DNA of 64,000 nt from Dichotomicrobium sp964540795 (GTDB lineage: Bacteria; Pseudomonadota; Alphaproteobacteria; Rhizobiales; Rhodomicrobiaceae), in NCBI GenBank assembly GCA_964540795.1, contig CAZINX010000004.1, forward strand, positions 123,005 to 187,004, written 5' to 3'. The notes under the pieces were generated by a model that ran no database searches, was not told the origin of the DNA, and saw only the letters and a program-made list of their open reading frames with translations. Positions 52,414-61,547 of this stretch are shown here, in pieces; position 1 is the first letter of the stretch; each line of letters begins with the position of its first letter. Position numbers and translations under genes: made by a program.

Positions 52414-53946
52414 TTACCGCTGTTCAAGCGGAAGGGCGACGAAGCGGCGCTGGTCGCCCCGCCGAATGCGCATCACTACGACCTCGCTCTGGTCGCCGCG
52501 CATCCGGTTCAGGCTCTGGCGCACGTCGCGGGGGCTGAAGACCGGCTCGCCGCCGACCTCGTCGATCACGTCACCAGCGCGCAGGCCCTTCTCGGCCGCG
52601 ATGGAGTCGGCTTCGACATCCTCGATGCGCACGCCCTGCTCGCCGCGCCCGCCGTCAGCCGGGGCCAGCGTGATGCCGAGGTCTTCCATCTGCATCTCGG
52701 ACGGCTCGCTCGGCGTCAGCGCCGCCATGCGATCAGAAGTGGGGAACTGGCCAAGCTCCACGGTGACAGTCTGCTCGCGGCTATCGCGCATCACCGTCAG
52801 ATCGGCCGGTGTGCCGGGCTGTACATCGGCGATCTTGCGGGCCAGATCGCGGGAATCCTCAACGCGCTGCCCCTGCACTTCGATGATGGCGTCGCCGACC
52901 TGCAACTCCGAACCCGCCGCCGGGCCGTCATCCAGGATGTTGGTGACGAGCGCGCCGTGCGGATCGCTCGCGTCCATGCCAAGGCCCTCGGCCAGATCGC
53001 GGTCAACGTCCTGAATGGTCACGCCAAGCCAGCCGCGGTCGACCGCGCCGTCCTCCTGAAGGTCCTGAACGATCTGCTGAACCAGGCCCGCAGGAATCGA
53101 GAACGCGATGCCGACATTGCCGCCGGACGGGGAGAAGATCGCGGTGTTCACGCCAACGACCTTGCCTTCGAGGTTCACGGACGGACCTCCGGAGTTGCCC
53201 CGGTTGATGGCGGCGTCAACCTGGAGAAAGTCGTAGGGGCTGGAGCCGATGTCGCGGCCGCGCGCCGAGACGATGCCGGCGGAGACCGATCCGCCCAGAC
53301 CGAACGGGTTGCCCACCGCAAGCACCCAGTCGCCCACGCGGGCTGGCGTGTCGGTGAATTCGAGATGAGGGAAGTCGCCGTTGCCCTCGATCTTCAGCAG
53401 GGCGATGTCGGTTCGCGCGTCGGTGCCAATCAGGCGGGCCTCGTAGGTCGCCTCATCTTCGCCGATCGTCACTTCGATGCGTTCGGCATCTTCAACGACG
53501 TGGTTGTTCGTCACGATGTAGCCGTCGGGCGAAATGAAGAAGCCCGACCCGGCGGAGCGCGATGGGCGCGGCCGCTCCGGCATCCGCTCGCCGAAGCGCT
53601 CGAAGAACTCGCGCAGCGGATGGTCCTCCGGCAGGCCGAACAAATCCTCGTCGCCTTCACGGTCCCGGTCGCGCCCGCGGCCGAACTGCATGCCGCCGCG
53701 CCCGCTGACCTCGATGCTGACCACAGCCGGACGCACCTCCTCCGCCAGATCGGCGAAACTGTAGGGCGCGCCGTTCTGCATTTCCTGCGCCTGCGCCGGG
53801 CCGGCAAGTTGCGGCGTCTGCGAAGCGCCCTGCCAGGCCGCCGTGCCGGCCAGCGCGCCGACCAGCGCCACGGCGGCCGTTCCCAGCCCCGCGCGCCGCC
53901 ACGGGCTCGTTCTTGCGCGTTCAGATTTGTTGAACTCTTCCGCCAT
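52414..53946 (-). CDS. degP: Periplasmic serine protease/chaperone DegP (HtrA)
   Basis: A 510-residue Do-family protease: Tat-like or Sec-type N-terminal helix (WRRAGLGTAAVALVGALAG), a trypsin-like domain with His149 (TNNHVVEDAERI), Asp180 (RTDIALLKIE) and Ser252 (GNSGGPSVNLEG), then two PDZ domains. The acidic/arginine-rich loop GRGRDRDREGDEDLFG lies near the N-terminus of the mature protein. ATG 53946 follows AGGAGA and is preferred to an upstream in-frame ATG. It degrades or refolds damaged envelope proteins. Confidence 0.96.
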   Translation of the reverse strand: MAEEFNKSERARTSPWRRAGLGTAAVALVGALAGTAAWQGASQTPQLAGPAQAQEMQNGAPYSFADLAEEVRPAVVSIEVSGRGGMQFGRGRDRDREGDEDLFGLPEDHPLREFFERFGERMPERPRPSRSAGSGFFISPDGYIVTNNHVVEDAERIEVTIGEDEATYEARLIGTDARTDIALLKIEGNGDFPHLEFTDTPARVGDWVLAVGNPFGLGGSVSAGIVSARGRDIGSSPYDFLQVDAAINRGNSGGPSVNLEGKVVGVNTAIFSPSGGNVGIAFSIPAGLVQQIVQDLQEDGAVDRGWLGVTIQDVDRDLAEGLGMDASDPHGALVTNILDDGPAAGSELQVGDAIIEVQGQRVEDSRDLARKIADVQPGTPADLTVMRDSREQTVTVELGQFPTSDRMAALTPSEPSEMQMEDLGITLAPADGGRGEQGVRIEDVEADSIAAEKGLRAGDVIDEVGGEPVFSPRDVRQSLNRMRGDQSEVVVMRIRRGDQRRFVALPLEQR

Positions 53947-54130
53947 TGGACTTACTCTTCTCCTGTCAGGTTTCGTATTTCGATAGCTCGGATATAAGCG
54001 GACGCTCATTACTGGTCACTTTCCGGCAGGTTAAACTTTGTTCATGGAGCGCCAGCCCGGCGGCGGCGATCCTTGCGCCATCGTTTGCGAGCGTTCATTC
54101 GGTGCGGCGAGACGGGGGAAACGCGGTCTT

Positions 54131-55288
54131 ATGCTGGGTCGGGCCTTGTCGTTGGTTCGGGGAGCGCGGCGCGGCGCCGGAAAAGCGGCCGGCGCGGGAG
54201 TTGCCGTGGCGGTTTCGATCGCGGCGGGCAGCGCCTCCGCAGCCGTGTTCGGCGAGGACACGCGGCGGGACGTTCCGCCGGCCTACGCGCACCTTTCCGG
54301 GCAAATCGGCATGGTCTACGAGCCGGACACGCAGACGCTATGCTCGGCCTTTTGCGTTTCGCCGAATGTCGTCGCCACCGCGTCGCACTGTCTGTTTCAG
54401 CCACGCAAGGGCCGGCTGCCCAATCTTTCCGACATGACATTCCGGCTGGAGCACCGCGATCTTTCGCTGTCCTCCGGCATTTCCGGGCGCATGGCGGGCA
54501 CGCCCAAGCACGGCGTTGCCGTGGGCACCACGCGCTTCGGCAAGGAACCGCCGCTGTCCGCGCCGAAAGACTGGGCGCTGGCGAAGCTGGAGCGGCCGGT
54601 GTGCAAGTTCGGGACCATGAAGGTGTCGCCGCGCCCGACGGACGAGTTGATCCAGGCGTCGCAGGAGCGCCGCATCTTCCAGCTCAGCTACCACTGGGAC
54701 TATACGCACTGGAAGCTGGCCTATAGCGACCGTTGTAAGATCCGCCGAAGCTTCAAGGGCATCGAATGGCGCTACATTCGCCAGCATTTCTCCGGCGCGG
54801 ACGATCTGCTGCTGCATGACTGCGATACCGGCGGCGCGTCCTCCGGCTCGCCGATCCTGATGGACACGGCCGAGGGGCCAATGGTCGTTGGGTTGAATGT
54901 CGGCACCTATACGCGCACGCGCCTGCTGCTCAGTCAGGGCGACGTTGTGCGCCGTCAGAAGCCGGACATTATCGCCAACACGGCCGTCAATGCGCGCGCC
55001 TTCGCGCCGGTGATCGAGCCGCTGGCGAGCCGAACGATGATCTCCTCCAAGCGTGAAGTGATTGACCTTCAGAAGGAATTGCAGGCGCGCAATCTCTATA
55101 CCGGCCCGATCGACGGGATTTTCGGGCGCGGCACGCGCAGCGCGATCCGCGCCTATGAGAGCCTGCGCGGCGAGACCATGACCGGCCTGCCGAGCCGCTT
55201 GCTGCTGACCACGCTCATCACCGAGGGCGCTGGCGCGGCGATCGAGCACCAGAATGTGCAGGAATGGGCTGTGAAGCCATTCGAGTGA
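54131..55288 (+). CDS. Secreted trypsin-like protease with peptidoglycan-binding domain
   Basis: About 385 residues: signal sequence ending AAGSASA, an S1-like domain with VVATASHCLF (catalytic His86) and DTGGASSGSPIL (catalytic Ser near 238), and a C-terminal PG_binding_1 repeat LQKELQARNLYTGPIDGIFGRGTRSAIRAYESL. Conserved cysteine spacing is not that of chymotrypsin. It probably acts in the periplasm or at the wall; targets are unknown. It is inserted, with the OsmC gene, between degP and the ccm genes. The 31 codons upstream of ATG 54131 are basic and signal-less, so this start is preferred. Confidence 0.85.
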   Translation: MLGRALSLVRGARRGAGKAAGAGVAVAVSIAAGSASAAVFGEDTRRDVPPAYAHLSGQIGMVYEPDTQTLCSAFCVSPNVVATASHCLFQPRKGRLPNLSDMTFRLEHRDLSLSSGISGRMAGTPKHGVAVGTTRFGKEPPLSAPKDWALAKLERPVCKFGTMKVSPRPTDELIQASQERRIFQLSYHWDYTHWKLAYSDRCKIRRSFKGIEWRYIRQHFSGADDLLLHDCDTGGASSGSPILMDTAEGPMVVGLNVGTYTRTRLLLSQGDVVRRQKPDIIANTAVNARAFAPVIEPLASRTMISSKREVIDLQKELQARNLYTGPIDGIFGRGTRSAIRAYESLRGETMTGLPSRLLLTTLITEGAGAAIEHQNVQEWAVKPFE

Positions 55289-55292
55289 GCCG

Positions 55293-56540
55293 CTAGCCTT
55301 CTTCCGACAACTTCGTTTCGATCACGGATGAGGCTTCCAGCGTGCGATGCACTGGGCAGCGGTCGGCGATCTGCTTCAGGCTTTCGCGCTGCTCCGGCGT
55401 GAGTTCGCCGTCGATGAACAGTCCGCGCTCGAAGCGGTCGATGCGCCCGCCCTTTTCCTTCTGCTCATCGGTGCAGGCATCGCAATCCTCGGCGTGAACC
55501 TTTTCATGGCGCACATCCACGCGCACCCGGTTCAGATCGAGCTTCTTGCGGTCGGCATACATGCGGATCGTCATTGACGTGCACGCGCCCAGCGCCATGC
55601 TCATCAGATCGTAGGGCGATGGGCCAGTGTCCAGGCCGCCATAGCTCGTCGGTTCGTCCGCCAGCAGGCGGTGACGCTCGGATACGATCTCCTGCTGGAA
55701 CTTGCCGCGCCCGGTCTCGCCGACGCTGACCACACCCTTCTTGCCGGGATAGTCGAGCCGGTGGCCGTCATCCGCGCCGCGCAGGTAGCGCGACGCCCAG
55801 CCGCTCAGCACCTCCGCGACATAGGCGGCGTCCTCGCGGCGCGAGAGCAGATGGTCGGCGCTGTCCAGCGAGATGAAGCTCTTGGGATGCTTGGCCGCCC
55901 CGAAGATCGTTGCCGCATTCTCTATGCCGACGACGTTGTCCACCGGCGAGTGGAACACCAGCAGCGCCTTGCGCATCGCGGCGATGCGGTCGGTCAGCGC
56001 GTGGCCCTTCACATCGTCGAGGAACTGCTTCTTGATCGTGAACTTGCGCCCCGCCAGCTCAACCTCGGCGACGCCCTGCTTCTCGATGGTGTCGAGATGC
56101 GCGCCGAAGTTATGGACGACGTGCTCGGCATCGGCCGGCGCGCCGATCGTGGCGACGGCCTTGACCTCGGGGATCTCGCCCGCGATGCCCAGCACCGCTG
56201 CGCCGCCCAGGCTGTGCCCGATCAGGAGGGTCGGCGCTTCGTGCATCTCGCGCATAAAGTTGGCGGCGTGCACGAGGTCGGCCATGTTGGAGGAAAAGTT
56301 GGTGTTGGCGAATTCGCCCTCGCTCGCGCCCAGCCCGGTGAAGTCGAAGCGGAAGACGGCGAAGCCGCGGTCGGTGAGTTCGCTTGCGATGCGCGCGGCG
56401 GCGAAGATGTCCTTCGAGCAGGTGAAGCAGTGCGCGAACAGGGCGCAGGCGCGCGGCTGGCCGGCGGGCAGGTCGAGCCGGGCGGCGAGCTGCGTGCCTT
56501 GCGAGCCGGGGAAGGTCAGTTTCTGCGAATTGGCGGGCAT
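55293..56540 (-). CDS. Alpha/beta-hydrolase fused to OsmC-like peroxidase domain
   Basis: A 415-residue fusion. The hydrolase half has ACALFAHCFTCSKD, GFAVFRFDFTGLGASEG and the nucleophile elbow LIGHSLGGAAVLG near residue 106. The C-terminal OsmC half (about 275-415) has ALGACTSMTIRMYADRK and DCDACTDEQKEKGGRIDRFER, placing the two reactive cysteines. Such fusions are common in proteobacteria; the OsmC part reduces organic hydroperoxides, possibly after the hydrolase releases them from esters. ATG 56540 is preferred over an upstream start. Convergent with the protease gene by 4 bp. Confidence 0.9.
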   Translation of the reverse strand: MPANSQKLTFPGSQGTQLAARLDLPAGQPRACALFAHCFTCSKDIFAAARIASELTDRGFAVFRFDFTGLGASEGEFANTNFSSNMADLVHAANFMREMHEAPTLLIGHSLGGAAVLGIAGEIPEVKAVATIGAPADAEHVVHNFGAHLDTIEKQGVAEVELAGRKFTIKKQFLDDVKGHALTDRIAAMRKALLVFHSPVDNVVGIENAATIFGAAKHPKSFISLDSADHLLSRREDAAYVAEVLSGWASRYLRGADDGHRLDYPGKKGVVSVGETGRGKFQQEIVSERHRLLADEPTSYGGLDTGPSPYDLMSMALGACTSMTIRMYADRKKLDLNRVRVDVRHEKVHAEDCDACTDEQKEKGGRIDRFERGLFIDGELTPEQRESLKQIADRCPVHRTLEASSVIETKLSEEG

Positions 56541-56637
56541 CGGTCGTCTCCTGCTGGATCGCGGAATTCGCCGGCAGGATGCCCACCGCGCCGCGCCTTG
56601 CGCAAGCGCGCCGGCTTCACGGCCCGTCAAGCTTGCG

Positions 56638-57135
56638 TTATCGCGCGCCCGTGGTGTCATCGGAGGTGTCGGAGAGCAGGCTGGTCAGGCGCTGGCGCTC
56701 GGTCTCGCTCAGCGGCTTCGTCGCGCTCGCATCGATCCGTTCGGCCCGGCCGCGGAACAGCTTGTACGCCAGCATCAGCCCGAACAGCAGCAGCAAGATC
56801 GGCGCGATCCAGAGCAGATAGGTGTGCGGCGCGAAGCGCGGCTCCAGCAGCACGAACTCGCCGTAGCGCGCGACGACGTATTCGACGACCTCGTCGTTAC
56901 TGTCGCCAGCCTCCAGGCGGTCGCGCACCAGAATGCGCAGGTCCTTGGCGAGATCAGCATTGGACTCGTCGATCGACTCGTTCTGGCAGACGACGCAGCG
57001 CAGGCCCTTGGAAATCTCCCGCGCGCGCTCCTCCAGCTTCGGGTCGTCGAGCACCTCGTCCGGCTCCACCGCCTGCGCGGTCGCAGGCAGCATGAGGACG
57101 AGCGCCAGAAAGATCGCGATCACGCGCATGAGCAT
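56638..57135 (-). CDS. ccmH: Cytochrome c maturation protein CcmH
   Basis: A 165-residue membrane-anchored thioredoxin-like protein that prepares the apocytochrome CXXCH thiols for haem ligation. The LRCVVCQNESI motif holds Cys47 and Cys50. It has an N-terminal signal helix and a membrane segment near 104-125. Last gene of ccmI-ccmE-ccmF-ccmH; an unrelated gene follows on the same strand after about 100 bp. Confidence 0.95.
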   Translation of the reverse strand: MLMRVIAIFLALVLMLPATAQAVEPDEVLDDPKLEERAREISKGLRCVVCQNESIDESNADLAKDLRILVRDRLEAGDSNDEVVEYVVARYGEFVLLEPRFAPHTYLLWIAPILLLLFGLMLAYKLFRGRAERIDASATKPLSETERQRLTSLLSDTSDDTTGAR

Positions 57136-57141
57136 TTGACC

Positions 57142-59127
57142 TCACTCCGCCGGCGCGGGCGCTGCCGCTGAGGTCTGCCGCTTCTTGCGCGGCGCGCCGA
57201 CCCGCAGCCGGCGGTCCGCCAGCGAGATCCCTCCACCAAGGAACATGATGCCGGTGCCGATCCAGATCAGCGTCACCAGCGGGTGGAAATACATCCGCAC
57301 CGAATACGCGCCGTCGTTCAGCTCGTCGCCGATAGCGACATAGAAGTTGCCGGTCCAGAACGGATGGATGCCGACCTCCGAGGTGGCCTGGCGCGGCTGG
57401 TCATAAAGTCGCTTGGACGGTGTGAGTATGAAGGTCTCGCCGCCGCTGCGGACAAGAAACTCGCCCTGCTCCTCCACGAAATTCGGGCCGCGCCAGGGGC
57501 TGACTTCGTTCAGGGTCACCTGCGTCCCGGCGAATTCGACCGTCTCGCCAGGCTTCATCGCCACAATCCGCTCGCTCGCCCAGGCGCTGACGCCGACGAT
57601 CCCGAGCACCATAACGCCGACGCCCAGATGCGCCAGCATCCCGCCATAGCTCGACGCCGGCAGGCCGCGGGCCCGCCGCCAGCTTTCGGCCAGCGGGGCG
57701 TTGAACAGCTTGATGCGGAAGGCCGTCTCCGACAGCGCGCCGAAAATCGTCCAGATGCCAAGCGCCACGCCGATCGGGGCGAGCGTCGGCCCGTCCATGG
57801 CGACGGCAAACGATGTGACCCCCGCCAGGAACGCCAGCACGGCCGCCAAGGCCAGCCGCTGGCTCGCGCCGAGGATGTCGCCGCGCTTCCACGCCAGGAA
57901 CGGTCCGTAGGGCATCGCCAGCAGCAGCGGCAGCATCAGCGGGACGAAGGTCGCGTTGAAGAACGGCGGGCCGACCGAAATCTTCTCGCCCGTGACCGCC
58001 TCCAGCGCGAGCGGATACAGCGTGCCGACAAAAACCACGCCGCAGGCCGTGGACAGGAGCAGATTGTTCAGAACCAGCCCGCCCTCGCGCGAGATCGGCG
58101 CGAATACGCCGCCCTGGCGGAGCAGCGGCGAGCGCCACGCATAAAGCGCCAGCGCGGCTGCCATGAAGAACCCGATGATCATCAGGATGAACACGCCGCG
58201 CGTCGGGTCGGTCGCGAACGCATGGACCGAGGTCAGCACGCCGGAGCGCACCAGGAAGGTGCCGAGCAGACTCAGCCCGAAGGTCAGGATCGCCAGCAGG
58301 ATCGTCCAGACCTTGAGCGCCTCGCGCTTTTCCATCACCACGGCGGAGTGCAGCAGCGCCGTTCCCAGCAGCCAGGGCATGAAGGAGGCGTTCTCCACCG
58401 GGTCCCAGAACCACCAGCCGCCCCAGCCAAGCTCGTAATAGGCCCACCACGACCCCATCGAGATGCCGATGGTCAGGAACATCCACGCCGCCAGCGTCCA
58501 CGGCCGCACCCAGCGCGCCCAGGCGGCGTCGATGCGCCCTTCGATCAGCGCGGCGACGGCGAAGGAAAACGCCATCGAGAAGCCGACATAGCCCGCGTAG
58601 AGCAGCGGCGGATGGAAGGCGAGCGCGACGTCCTGCAGGATCGGATTCAGGCCGTTGCCTTCCGGCGGCGCGGGGTTGAGCCGTGTGAACGGGTTTGATG
58701 TCGCGATGATGAAGATCAGGAAAGCCAGCGACAGCGAGCCTTGCACCGCCAGCGTGTTGGCCTTGAGTGTCGACGGCAGGTTGCGCCCGAACACCGCCAC
58801 GCCCGCGCCGAACAGCGCAAGGATCAACACCCAAAGCACCATCGAGCCTTCATGGTTCCCCCACACGCCGGTAATCTTGTAGATCATCGGCTTGGCGGAG
58901 TGGGAGTTGTAGGCGACGTTGGAGACCGAAAAGTCCGAGATAACGTAGGCATGGGTGAGAGCGCCGAACGCGATCAGGACGAGTGCGAATTGCGCCACCG
59001 CCGTCGGCACGCAGGTTTCCATCAGCGCCGCGTTGCCGCGATGCGCGCCCCAGGCTGGCAGGATGGTCTGTACGGCCGCAACGCCCAGCGCCAGCAGCAG
59101 CGCGAAATGTCCGATCTCGGTAATCAC
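57142..59127 (-). CDS. ccmF: Cytochrome c haem lyase subunit CcmF
   Basis: A 661-residue polytopic protein that, with CcmH and CcmI, attaches haem to apocytochrome c. It has about 14-15 membrane segments and the tryptophan-rich WWD loop GWGGWWFWDPVENASFMPWL. Conserved histidines for b-haem binding are in HNGSLIFW-like positions around residues 84-94 (VWGNHEGSMVLW). It ends in a basic/Ala tail KKRQTSAAAPAPAE. It lies 7 bp before ccmH and 27 bp after ccmE. Confidence 0.97.
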   Translation of the reverse strand: MITEIGHFALLLALGVAAVQTILPAWGAHRGNAALMETCVPTAVAQFALVLIAFGALTHAYVISDFSVSNVAYNSHSAKPMIYKITGVWGNHEGSMVLWVLILALFGAGVAVFGRNLPSTLKANTLAVQGSLSLAFLIFIIATSNPFTRLNPAPPEGNGLNPILQDVALAFHPPLLYAGYVGFSMAFSFAVAALIEGRIDAAWARWVRPWTLAAWMFLTIGISMGSWWAYYELGWGGWWFWDPVENASFMPWLLGTALLHSAVVMEKREALKVWTILLAILTFGLSLLGTFLVRSGVLTSVHAFATDPTRGVFILMIIGFFMAAALALYAWRSPLLRQGGVFAPISREGGLVLNNLLLSTACGVVFVGTLYPLALEAVTGEKISVGPPFFNATFVPLMLPLLLAMPYGPFLAWKRGDILGASQRLALAAVLAFLAGVTSFAVAMDGPTLAPIGVALGIWTIFGALSETAFRIKLFNAPLAESWRRARGLPASSYGGMLAHLGVGVMVLGIVGVSAWASERIVAMKPGETVEFAGTQVTLNEVSPWRGPNFVEEQGEFLVRSGGETFILTPSKRLYDQPRQATSEVGIHPFWTGNFYVAIGDELNDGAYSVRMYFHPLVTLIWIGTGIMFLGGGISLADRRLRVGAPRKKRQTSAAAPAPAE

Positions 59128-59153
59128 GGTCCGGGCCCTCTCTTGTCTCGGCG

Positions 59154-59666
59154 TTAGTCGGTGTACTGCGCATCTTGCCGCGCGGGCGCGTCGGCCGACG
59201 GCTGGGCCTGCGCCGCGCCGTCATCGCCAGCCGCGCCGTGCTGCCAGTAGCCTTGGCGTTTCAGCGCATCCGCGACTTCCTTCGGCATGTAGTTCTCGTC
59301 GTGGCGGGCCAGGACGGTGTCGGCCTTGAAGATGCCGTTCTCGTCGAGATGGCCTTCCGTCACCACGCCCTGACCCTCTCGGAAAAGGTCGGGGAGGATG
59401 CCGGAGTATCTGACTTCCACCGAGCGGGCGGTGTCCGTCACCGCAAAGCGGATCGTCGTGCCCTCGCTGCGCACCACGCTGTCGTCGGCGACGAGACCGC
59501 CAAGGCGGAAGCGTTGGCCGGGCCCGACGGATTTCTCCACGACGTCGCTGGGGCTGTAGAAGAAGGTGATCTTGCTATCCAGAGCCGTGAGCACCATCGT
59601 CGTCGCCCCCCCAAGCACGATCAGGCCCAGCACAATGAGGACGCTCCGGCGCTGTTTCCGTGTCAT
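59154..59666 (-). CDS. ccmE: Cytochrome c-type biogenesis haem chaperone CcmE
   Basis: A 170-residue periplasmic haem chaperone anchored by an N-terminal helix (about 8-27). It carries FRLGGLVADDSVVR and FREGQGVVTEGHL, and the haem-binding LARHDENYMP with His122 and Tyr126. It carries haem from CcmABCD to CcmF. No ccmABCD is in the window. Confidence 0.96.
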   Translation of the reverse strand: MTRKQRRSVLIVLGLIVLGGATTMVLTALDSKITFFYSPSDVVEKSVGPGQRFRLGGLVADDSVVRSEGTTIRFAVTDTARSVEVRYSGILPDLFREGQGVVTEGHLDENGIFKADTVLARHDENYMPKEVADALKRQGYWQHGAAGDDGAAQAQPSADAPARQDAQYTD

Positions 59667-59685
59667 CTGTTTCCAACCGCTCCCG

Positions 59686-60816
59686 TTACGACTGCAGCCC
59701 CAATTGCCGCGCGGCGCTGTCGATGCGCTCCAGCGCGCCGGGGTCGTTCTTGAAATTCTCGCGCGCCGCGGCGGCGGCCTGCTCGGCTTCGCCCGACTTG
59801 CCCAGAACCATGTAGGCGCGCATCAGGCGCAGCCAACCGTCCAGGTCGTTGCCGTCCGCTTCCAGCCGTTCGGCGAGGCCGGCGACCATGGTCTCGACCA
59901 TCCGGGCGCGCTCTTCGCGGGTCATGTCTTCCGCCGAGCGCATTGTCTCGGACGAAAGCGCCGGCGCGCTGCTGCCTGCGGGATCGAGGCGCTGCTGCAC
60001 AACCGCAAGCCGCGTTCCGACCATCATGCGCCACGGCGCGCCTTCCGGGGTGGCCTGAAGAATTTTGCGATAGGCATCGGCGGCCTGCTCGTAATTGCCG
60101 TCCTGCTCGTCGCTGACGGCCACCCAGAACTGCGCCTTGAGGCTTTCCGGGTTGCGCTGCAACGCGCGCTCGAAAGCCATGCGCGCCGTCTGGTTCACTT
60201 CGCCGTTGTCGCGCAGCACCATCGCTTCGGCCAGACCTTCGAGCCGGGCGGCGCTTTCGCCGTTCAGGCGCAGCGCCTGCTGAAACGCGAAGACCGCGTC
60301 GTGGTACTGCTGCTGGCGCAGATAGACCGGGGCGATCACGTCCCAGCCCGCGCCGTCCCGCGGGTGCTCGCGCAGCCGCTCTTCCACGCGTTCGACCATC
60401 TCGGCAACACGCTTGGCCTCGGGCGAATCGTCGAAGCGCGCCGCGTAGGGCTGCTGCGGGATCGAGGGGCCGCCGTACATGAGATAACCGCCCAGCGCAA
60501 GCGCCGGCACCAGCACCGACGCGAGAACCAGCGCGCGGTCATTGTCCTTTCCTGTGCTGCCGGTTGCGCCGCCTTTCTCGCCCTTCTCCGCGCTGCGCAG
60601 AAGCCGGCGGCTGACCTCGATACGGGCGGCCTCGGCCTCGCTGTCGCTGATGATCCCGCGCCCGCGCTCATCCTCGATTTCGGCGAGCTGCGCCCGGTAG
60701 ATCTGCGCGTCCGACTGGGCCGAGAGGGTTTGCTGCCCCTTGGGCCGCACCAGAGGGAGACAGACGAACGTGATAACGATTGCTGTCAGAACGGCCAGTA
60801 CTGCCCAAAGGACCAT
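59686..60816 (-). CDS. ccmI: Cytochrome c maturation protein CcmI (CycH)
   Basis: A 376-residue membrane protein presenting apocytochrome c to the haem lyase. Two N-terminal membrane segments (about 2-21 and 91-109) are separated by QIYRAQLAEIEDERGRGIISDSEAEAARIEVSRRLL, and the periplasmic part is a TPR array (repeats around AVFAFQQALRLNGESAARLEGLAEAMV and AYRKILQATPEG). First gene of the ccm block, 19 bp before ccmE. The order ccmI-E-F-H is that of the Hyphomicrobiales cycHJKL locus. Confidence 0.95.
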   Translation of the reverse strand: MVLWAVLAVLTAIVITFVCLPLVRPKGQQTLSAQSDAQIYRAQLAEIEDERGRGIISDSEAEAARIEVSRRLLRSAEKGEKGGATGSTGKDNDRALVLASVLVPALALGGYLMYGGPSIPQQPYAARFDDSPEAKRVAEMVERVEERLREHPRDGAGWDVIAPVYLRQQQYHDAVFAFQQALRLNGESAARLEGLAEAMVLRDNGEVNQTARMAFERALQRNPESLKAQFWVAVSDEQDGNYEQAADAYRKILQATPEGAPWRMMVGTRLAVVQQRLDPAGSSAPALSSETMRSAEDMTREERARMVETMVAGLAERLEADGNDLDGWLRLMRAYMVLGKSGEAEQAAAAARENFKNDPGALERIDSAARQLGLQS

Positions 60817-60981
60817 CGCGCCTTGCTCATTTCCGCGTCACACGTCTGTAAAATATGAAATGATCAGCTTGCAGCGCAAGCGAAACCGGACGCGATTCAA
60901 AGCGCTGGCGGCGAAAAGACGCGTTTTCGCCAGGGCTGTATAAGCTCCGGCGAAATCACGTAGCCAGAGGGGCTGATCCGG

Positions 60982-61443
60982 TTAACCGATCGAGCGCCAG
61001 CGGCCGTCGTTGCCCCGACAGGAGGTGCCGCTCAACACGTCCGGTTCGCCGTCGATGTAGATGGTGTGCTCGTAATCGCGGCAGAGACGCCCCTCGCGTC
61101 GGTATTCGCGCTTTACGACAACCTCGCCGTGATGGCCAGATTCAGGATTCCGCCACCCGCGCTTGCTGCCGACCTCTTCTTCTTCCAGCGCATAATATTC
61201 CGCCGCCGCCGCGTGTCGCCTGTCCGCCTCGTCCAGCTTGCGGCCGATTTCGCTGCCCACGATGCCCCCGACAACCGCGCCCGCGGCGGTCGCAAGCGCG
61301 CGGCCGGTGCCGGAGCCGAACTGGTTGCCCACGATCGCGCCGGTGACCGCGCCGATCACCGCGCCAGACTCCTGCCGGCTTGCACAGCCGGCCAGGCCTA
61401 TGGTCAATACGGCGACCAGCGCCAGGATGATGCCGTTCCGCAA
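60982..61443 (-). CDS. Glycine-zipper outer-membrane lipoprotein (17-kDa antigen type)
   Basis: A 153-residue lipoprotein with a lipobox IGLAGC (Cys20) and a glycine-zipper GAVIGAVTGAIVGNQFGSGTGRALATAAGAVVGGIVGSEIG. The C-terminal REYRREGRLCRDYEHTIYIDG is typical of the Rickettsia 17-kDa surface antigen group. Probably anchored in the outer membrane for stability; the zipper can oligomerise in the membrane. Confidence 0.88.
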   Translation of the reverse strand: MRNGIILALVAVLTIGLAGCASRQESGAVIGAVTGAIVGNQFGSGTGRALATAAGAVVGGIVGSEIGRKLDEADRRHAAAAEYYALEEEEVGSKRGWRNPESGHHGEVVVKREYRREGRLCRDYEHTIYIDGEPDVLSGTSCRGNDGRWRSIG

Positions 61444-61547
61444 GATTGCCCCCGATCTGTCGTCCGCGTGATCCGGAATGGACGGTCACGATTTGTTCAC
61501 GATTACGCACGGACTCAATTGAGATATTCTGTCATTTTTGCGGCGGT

